DNA from: Gammaproteobacteria bacterium
GTDB lineage: Bacteria > Pseudomonadota > Gammaproteobacteria > Pseudomonadales > Pseudohongiellaceae
Assembly: GCA_029242705.1 (NCBI GenBank)
Contig: JAQWTK010000085.1
Location: forward strand, 1 to 48,494
Length of the DNA stretch: 48,494 nt
Reading direction: 5' to 3'
Shown: positions 43,876 through 48,494 of the stretch, in pieces
Position numbering within the stretch: the first letter of the stretch is position 1
Layout: every line of letters starts with the position of its first letter
Made by a program: the position numbers and the translations under genes
Notes under the pieces: generated by a model
Seen by the model: only the letters and a program-made list of their open reading frames with translations
Database searches by the model: none
Told to the model about the DNA's origin: nothing

Positions 43876-45558
43876 ATGAAACTAAAATATATGAAAAAAC
43901 ACGCTACCGCCCTCTTAATTCAACTGTTGCTTGGGGTTCATGCGCTGCCTAGCCCTGCCTTTTCAGCGGAGACCGAGCTAAATATTACTTTTTATGATGA
44001 GGCAGAGGATTTAGCTTTCTTGGCGCAACATGAAAATGAGAGCATGCATTTCAAGTTACTCAACAGCAAAGTGCTGAATAAGACTGCTCTTTGGGCCCCT
44101 TTTGAACAGGCCTTAGCAAGGTTTACAGAGCAGGACTATTTTGATTTAAAGCAACTTATAATTGACCGCTCGATTAATGAAATTCAACAGGCAGTCAATT
44201 CTGGTAGCCTTTCTTATGAAGAGCTAGTTACGTTTTACATCTACCGTATTCAAAGGATTGAATCGGATAATAATCGCTTCATTAACAGTATTATTTCTTT
44301 AAATCCTGACGCTATCAACCGTGCTCGCCAACTGGATGAAATTCGTCAGTTGGGTTCAGAGGCCCCTTTAGATTCTTTATTTGGCATTCCTGTTTTACTT
44401 AAGGATAACATCGGATTCGCTGGCCTCCCCACAACCGCTGGCGCTTTGGCATTAGAAAACAATTTCACGGCTAATGCTTTTGTTGCTGAAAGATTGCTCG
44501 AAAAAGGTGCTATAGTTCTTGGTAAGGCTAATCTAAGCGAGTGGGCGTATTTTTTCTGTACTAACTGCCCGTCTGGTTACAGTGCCATGGGTGGGCAGAC
44601 CTTAAACCCCTACGGTCGGTTTGAGTTTGGCACTGGCGGTTCTAGCTCTGGTAGCGGAGCATCGGTGGCAGCTAACTATGCTGCGGTCGCCGTGGGTTCA
44701 GAAACTTCGGGTTCTATCCTGTCTCCTTCCAGCGCAAACTCCTTAGTAGGTTTAAAACCGACCACAGGATCTTTGAGTAGGACTGGTGTCGTGCCTATTG
44801 CAAGCAGCCTTGACACTGTTGGTCCTATGGCGCGCTCGGTCGCAGATGTGGTAACTCTGTTTAACGCGATGGTGGGGTATGATCAACAAGATATCTCAAT
44901 GCCCCTAATTAGTGCAGATATGCGGTTGTCGTATCGAGAAATAGCTCTGGCTGACAAACGGCTCGGAGCTTTGGAGTCTTATGCGGATAATAATTTCTAT
45001 CAGAATGCAGTGAGTTTATTGTCGGAAAATGCGGCAGTTATAGTAGATATTGACTTCCAGGCAGAGAGGGACTCAAGGTTTAGTGAGCTTCTGGGTGGAG
45101 AAATGGCAAGAGACCTGGGGCGTTATTTAGAACAGCATAGCTCAAGTCAAGTTGGGATTGATTCAGTTATTAGCTTGAAAGAATTCAATAATAGAGATTT
45201 AGGTTTGCGAGCACCTTATGGACAAGCCCTTATTGACATGATGGTAGAAATAAATTTAAGCGAGGAAGGGCTCGAGGGATTGAGAGCGGAATTACAGGGC
45301 TGGGGAAGAGGAATCCTAGATCAATTATTTTACGAAAATAACATAGAGGTTCTGGTTGGCGTCAATAATCATCAAGCGAGTATCGCAGCCTTGGCTAACT
45401 ACCCAGCCCTCACCATCCCTATGGGGTACAGCGGAAATGGTCAGCCTATAGGCTTAACGTTTATTGTGCCATCATTTCAAGAACAACTGTTAATTGATGT
45501 GGGTGTTCAGTTTGAAAAATTGATTCAAGCTCGGCAAGGGCCTGTAAATTACCGTTAA
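43876..45558 (+). CDS. Exported amidase signature family hydrolase
   Basis: A 560-residue amidase with a signal peptide (about residues 1-31, ending AFSAE). The Ser-cisSer-Lys triad is seen as Lys176 in GIPVLLKDNIG, the cis-serine in GTGGSSSGSGASVAA (near 257) and the nucleophile Ser280 in GSETSGSI. Family members hydrolyse amides, peptides amides or carbamates; periplasmic ones are less well characterised, so the substrate is open. It is divergent from the M16 protease gene; the 130-base spacer holds a weak 6-base inverted repeat (43767-43772 with 43797-43802) and no clear promoter. A second in-frame ATG (MKKHATALL) five codons in is an alternative start. Confidence 0.92.
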   Translation: MKLKYMKKHATALLIQLLLGVHALPSPAFSAETELNITFYDEAEDLAFLAQHENESMHFKLLNSKVLNKTALWAPFEQALARFTEQDYFDLKQLIIDRSINEIQQAVNSGSLSYEELVTFYIYRIQRIESDNNRFINSIISLNPDAINRARQLDEIRQLGSEAPLDSLFGIPVLLKDNIGFAGLPTTAGALALENNFTANAFVAERLLEKGAIVLGKANLSEWAYFFCTNCPSGYSAMGGQTLNPYGRFEFGTGGSSSGSGASVAANYAAVAVGSETSGSILSPSSANSLVGLKPTTGSLSRTGVVPIASSLDTVGPMARSVADVVTLFNAMVGYDQQDISMPLISADMRLSYREIALADKRLGALESYADNNFYQNAVSLLSENAAVIVDIDFQAERDSRFSELLGGEMARDLGRYLEQHSSSQVGIDSVISLKEFNNRDLGLRAPYGQALIDMMVEINLSEEGLEGLRAELQGWGRGILDQLFYENNIEVLVGVNNHQASIAALANYPALTIPMGYSGNGQPIGLTFIVPSFQEQLLIDVGVQFEKLIQARQGPVNYR

Positions 45559-45588
45559 GCTCATTAAGTTAGTCCTGAGGATAAAAAA

Positions 45589-46332
45589 TTACCAAAAATT
45601 TTCTGTAGTGATATGGCCGGGTGTTCGGCGGCGGTGCTTTTTAAATCCTCTTCTTTTAAGGGCTTCACTCGATTCCTTTACCATAGAAGGGTTACCACAG
45701 AGCATTAAATGAGAGTTGTCTGGCTGCAAGTCTAGTCCAAGTTTTTTCTCCAATGTCCTGTCTTCAAGAGAGGCAGGTATTCTTCCATTGAATGTGTCTG
45801 GGATTTCTTCTCTGCTTATGAACGCTTGAAAGAGGAATTGATCAGTATGCTTTTGTTCAAGTGACCTGACAATTTCTTGGTAGCGTAAATCCGCCAAGGT
45901 TCGCACGGCATGGACTAAAACTATATTTTCGAATCGCTCCCATGGTTCTTCGGTATTTAGTATAGAAAAAAATGGGGCGACACCGGTTCCGGTCCCTAAC
46001 ATCCATAAGTTTTTGCACTCCGGAATTTCATCAAGCACAAAAAATCCAGTGGATTGTTTTTTAACCCACACACTGTCGCCTGGGTTTAGCTCCACAAGGG
46101 CGTTGGATAGTAGTCCGTTTGTTGCGGTATAGAAAAAGAACTCTAAGGGCCTTTGATTTGGGGCACTTAGATAAGAATAAGGTCTAGCGATACGCTCGCC
46201 ATTAATATCTAGTGCAAGGCTGGTAAATTGTCCAGCAGTAAATCCATCGACCTCCGCATCTATTTTTAAAGTAAATAAATTGCCGGTCCAATGAATAATC
46301 TCTGATATTGTCCCCTCAATCCATTGTGTCAT
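45589..46332 (-). CDS. fpr: Ferredoxin/flavodoxin-NADP+ reductase
   Basis: A 247-residue FAD enzyme that moves electrons between NADPH and ferredoxin or flavodoxin in the cytosol, serving iron-sulfur assembly, radical enzymes and oxidative-stress defence. The FAD site is RPYSYLSAPN (about residues 50-59), followed by FFYTATNGLLSNALVEL, and the NADP site GTGTGVAPFFSIL lies near 113. LCGNPSMVKE and the C-terminal aromatic ENFW (a tryptophan stacking on FAD, as in E. coli Fpr) complete the match. It converges on the amidase gene. No SoxRS-type site was seen in the spacer upstream. Confidence 0.95.
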   Translation of the reverse strand: MTQWIEGTISEIIHWTGNLFTLKIDAEVDGFTAGQFTSLALDINGERIARPYSYLSAPNQRPLEFFFYTATNGLLSNALVELNPGDSVWVKKQSTGFFVLDEIPECKNLWMLGTGTGVAPFFSILNTEEPWERFENIVLVHAVRTLADLRYQEIVRSLEQKHTDQFLFQAFISREEIPDTFNGRIPASLEDRTLEKKLGLDLQPDNSHLMLCGNPSMVKESSEALKRRGFKKHRRRTPGHITTENFW

Positions 46333-46444
46333 TAAAAATCCTGATTAGTAGTAGGTTCATGCTGGAACAATGGTATGAATTTCTATAGTCTCCTAGCAAG
46401 TAATAAATGTAGCGGTTGTCTTAACCACAATTTTAATAATTCAG

Positions 46445-46459
46445 CGCTTAATTTAAGCG
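46445..46459. promoter_or_regulatory. Palindrome upstream of the symporter gene, possible operator
   Basis: CGCTTAA and TTAAGCG flank a central T, a perfect 7+1+7 inverted repeat whose end is 27 bases before the symporter ATG. The 1-base centre rules out a normal hairpin, so a protein-binding site is the likelier reading. It lies where a repressor would block transcription or initiation. Nothing else was recognised in 46333-46486. Confidence 0.4.
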
Positions 46460-46486
46460 AATGGATCAAGAGCGAGTTTAGTTTAT

Positions 46487-47731
46487 ATGATTAAGTGGTT
46501 TGAAATAGCGTTGTGGAAACGGATTCTTGCTGCGATGGTACTTGGCGTAGTCGTTGGTTTTGTTTGGGGGGATGGTGTTAGTGCTATTGCTTGGATAGGC
46601 CAGCTCTTTATTCGCTTGATTCGTATGGTGGTAGTGCCCTTGGTTTTTGTGACGCTTGTGTCTGGGGTGATCTCAATGGGAGATCCTAGCAAGCTCGGTT
46701 CGCTGGGTGTTAGGACATTGGCTATATATCTAATCACTACCCTAATAGCTATCAGTATTGGTCTAATTCTAGCGGTTGCTATGCAGCCTGGCATGGGTGT
46801 TGATCTCTCTGCAGTGGCACCTACCGCGGTGCAAGAGACAGTACCCCTGGGTGAGCGATTGATGGCCATAGTTCCGGAAAATCCATTTGCGGCAATGGTT
46901 GAAGGAAATATTCTCGCAATCATCTTCTTTGCTCTATTGCTTGGAATTAGTCTGTTAACCATTGGTGATCCTGGGAAGCCAGTGGCTGATTTTATGAGTT
47001 CAGCGGCTGAGGCAATGCTGAGGATCACTCACTGGATCATGGAAGCCGCGCCATTTGGAGCATTCGCACTGATAGCCCAGTTAGCGGGAACAGCTGGCGT
47101 TGGTGCGTTGCTTGATGTCCTTGGTTTGGCGATTGCTGTAGTAATTGCTTGTTTCTCTCATATGATATTAATGCATGGGGTGATCATCATGAGGGTTGTG
47201 CTCAATCTCTCGGCGATGAATTTTTTCCGAGGAGCACGCGACGCAATGCTGATGGCTTTTTCTACGTCTTCAAGCTCCGCTACTTTACCCATTTCTATGT
47301 CTTGTGCGGAAAAAAATCTCGGCGTAAAGCCAGTCGTTGCCTCAACAGTTTTGCCGCTCGGGGCCACCATTAATATGGATGGTACCGGATTGTATGTCGG
47401 CATCGTCACGGTATTTGGGGCGCAAGCGTTCGGAATTGATTTGAATTTCGTCGACTACTTACTTATTGCAGGCTCAACAACGCTCGTCTCGATTGGCACT
47501 GCCGCTGTGCCGGGCGCATCACTATTTCTCATGGCTGCTGTGATGGACACAATAGGAATGACCCCGGAACAGAACGCTGCCGTTGTCGGTTTTATTCTAG
47601 CGTTTGATAGGCCATTAGATATGTTGCGTACTGTTGTCAACGTTGGTGGTGACCTTTCGGTTTCTACTGCTGTAGCTAATTGGGAGGGTGAATTTGATAA
47701 AGAGGTTTTTGATAACCCTTTAAAAAATTAA
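46487..47731 (+). CDS. Dicarboxylate/amino acid:cation symporter (DAACS, GltP/DctA type)
   Basis: A 414-residue secondary transporter. The family landmarks are the serine-rich re-entrant loop FSTSSSSATLPIS (about residues 259-271), PLGATINMDGTGLY (about 290-303) with the cation-site NMDGT, and a second re-entrant segment STTLVSIGTAAVPGAS. Eight transmembrane helices plus hairpins are expected. It imports glutamate, aspartate or C4-dicarboxylates with sodium or protons; the substrate cannot be told from sequence alone. It is transcribed alone, with a possible operator at 46445-46459. Confidence 0.94.
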   Translation: MIKWFEIALWKRILAAMVLGVVVGFVWGDGVSAIAWIGQLFIRLIRMVVVPLVFVTLVSGVISMGDPSKLGSLGVRTLAIYLITTLIAISIGLILAVAMQPGMGVDLSAVAPTAVQETVPLGERLMAIVPENPFAAMVEGNILAIIFFALLLGISLLTIGDPGKPVADFMSSAAEAMLRITHWIMEAAPFGAFALIAQLAGTAGVGALLDVLGLAIAVVIACFSHMILMHGVIIMRVVLNLSAMNFFRGARDAMLMAFSTSSSSATLPISMSCAEKNLGVKPVVASTVLPLGATINMDGTGLYVGIVTVFGAQAFGIDLNFVDYLLIAGSTTLVSIGTAAVPGASLFLMAAVMDTIGMTPEQNAAVVGFILAFDRPLDMLRTVVNVGGDLSVSTAVANWEGEFDKEVFDNPLKN

Positions 47732-47745
47732 TAGTGTCCGCTTTC

Positions 47746-48494
47746 CTAAAAAGAGTAAGTAATGGTGGCTCCAAGGCGAACGTCTTCGTCGAAAAAAATC
47801 AACGGTGATTGCGTATTCGAGGTGATGCTAATGATTTGTGTATCAATAGCCCAATTATCGTTGATAGTGTAACTGGCGCCTAGCAATGCCAACAAAGAGT
47901 CTCCTTCTAGATCGCCCTGCAAGGTCGCCGATAGAGTCAAATTAGAATTCAATAAAATATTACTGTAGCGCACCAGCCAACTACCAAATACGCCTTCATT
48001 AATTAGCTGCTGACCAGGTAGCAAGCCTTCGTCTTCGTCTAGAATTTTCTGCGCCTGTATGCCGATACTCAGACTCTGTTCATTATCGACCGCCCATTCA
48101 AAGCCGAAAGAAGTTCCGATTTGATCTTTTTTTAGATCTAGTGGTGAAGACAAAGCTGTCGTGCCAGGAAAATTAAAATTGTCAGCCAATACATCATGGC
48201 TAAAGGCCAAATCGAAATTTAAGAGCAGTCTCCCTATAGCTCTATTGGCACTAAAACCAAGAAGAACAAAGTCATTTTTTTTCGCTATCGCATCGCCGAA
48301 CCCTAATGCGGGATCTTCGTAACGCAATTGATTGTCATAAAGATAAGCCGCCATAAAGCTGATATCGGTTAAATCAAAAGATTTGCGCCATTGCGTGCCT
48401 ACTTCAAATAGCGCCTCTCCGTCTCTTTTATAATCGGTTAGATTAAATTCCGGCTCGAAGAAGAAGGGGCTGCCACGGACGGTTGCGGGGTTGA
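47746..48494 (-). CDS. Outer-membrane beta-barrel protein, 5' part beyond the window
   Basis: The last 248 or so codons of a longer gene; the frame stays open to the window end (reading upstream of the Met at 48354 as NPATVRGSPFFFEPEFNLTD and QWRKSFDLTDISF), so the true start is outside. Alternating hydrophobic and polar strands (for example FVLLGFSANRAIGRLLLNFDLAFSH, LLALLGASYTIND) and the terminal RLGATITYSF with a final phenylalanine are typical of outer-membrane barrels inserted by BAM. It could belong to a DUF1302-like or porin-like family, but I cannot assign it. It converges on the symporter gene with a 14-base gap. Confidence 0.75.
   Translation of the reverse strand, partial: NPATVRGSPFFFEPEFNLTDYKRDGEALFEVGTQWRKSFDLTDISFMAAYLYDNQLRYEDPALGFGDAIAKKNDFVLLGFSANRAIGRLLLNFDLAFSHDVLADNFNFPGTTALSSPLDLKKDQIGTSFGFEWAVDNEQSLSIGIQAQKILDEDEGLLPGQQLINEGVFGSWLVRYSNILLNSNLTLSATLQGDLEGDSLLALLGASYTINDNWAIDTQIISITSNTQSPLIFFDEDVRLGATITYSF

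Noticed and set aside
1-48494. CRISPR arrays, tRNA or rRNA genes, insertion sequences, phage genes
   Set aside because: No regularly spaced repeats, tRNA-like cloverleaf or TTCGAATC-type arms, transposase or integrase frames were seen on either strand by eye.

Overview
The window reads as a chromosomal segment of a marine-type gammaproteobacterium. The evidence is the gammaproteobacterial style of ferrochelatase, UvrA, SSB, MoeA, DsbB and Fpr, an AT-leaning base composition by eye, and many exported or Tat-targeted enzymes, TonB and TRAP uptake systems, VOC proteins and serine hydrolases. The exact clade cannot be set from sequence alone; an oligotrophic marine lineage of the OM182/SAR92 sort is a guess. 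I saw no tRNA, rRNA, insertion sequence, phage gene or CRISPR array, and no gene-free stretch longer than 300 bases.

Layout, left part (1-18.4 kb): hemH, then a minus-strand Moco sulfite dehydrogenase with its monohaem cytochrome c. Next come a membrane-anchored split-barrel-like protein, a TonB-dependent receptor, an orphan TAXI binding lipoprotein, a YaiI homologue and a serine hydrolase. A secreted protein of unknown function follows, broken by a one-base frameshift. After it lie a second anchored barrel protein with a Tat-exported double-VOC protein, a YhhQ transporter, an exported methyltransferase, a dsbB/DUF2272/small-dimeric-barrel cluster, a VOC/SDR pair, a third anchored barrel protein, and an intact paralogue of the broken gene. 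That run closes with a strong bidirectional terminator.

Middle part (18.4-33.5 kb): a three-subunit periplasmic molybdenum hydroxylase of the PaoABC type lies downstream of uvrA. ssb is divergent from uvrA. It is followed by an RmlD-like protein that has lost catalytic residues, moeA (molybdenum cofactor synthesis, which would serve both molybdoenzymes in the window), and a lipoprotein. A TRAP-TAXI uptake operon (binding protein, fused permease, CurA-like reductase) runs on the minus strand.

Right part (33.7-48.5 kb): an eight-gene minus-strand block encodes an M16 protease lipoprotein, an ABC-2 ATPase and permease, a double-PDZ lipoprotein, two FG-GAP/VCBS repeat proteins, a small two-helix membrane protein and a coiled-coil membrane-anchored protein. 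The tight spacing, two 4-base overlaps and uniform envelope targeting make this the best candidate for an undescribed multi-component system, perhaps an envelope export or surface-assembly machine. After it come an exported amidase, Fpr, a dicarboxylate/glutamate-type symporter and the 3' part of an outer-membrane barrel gene cut by the window edge.
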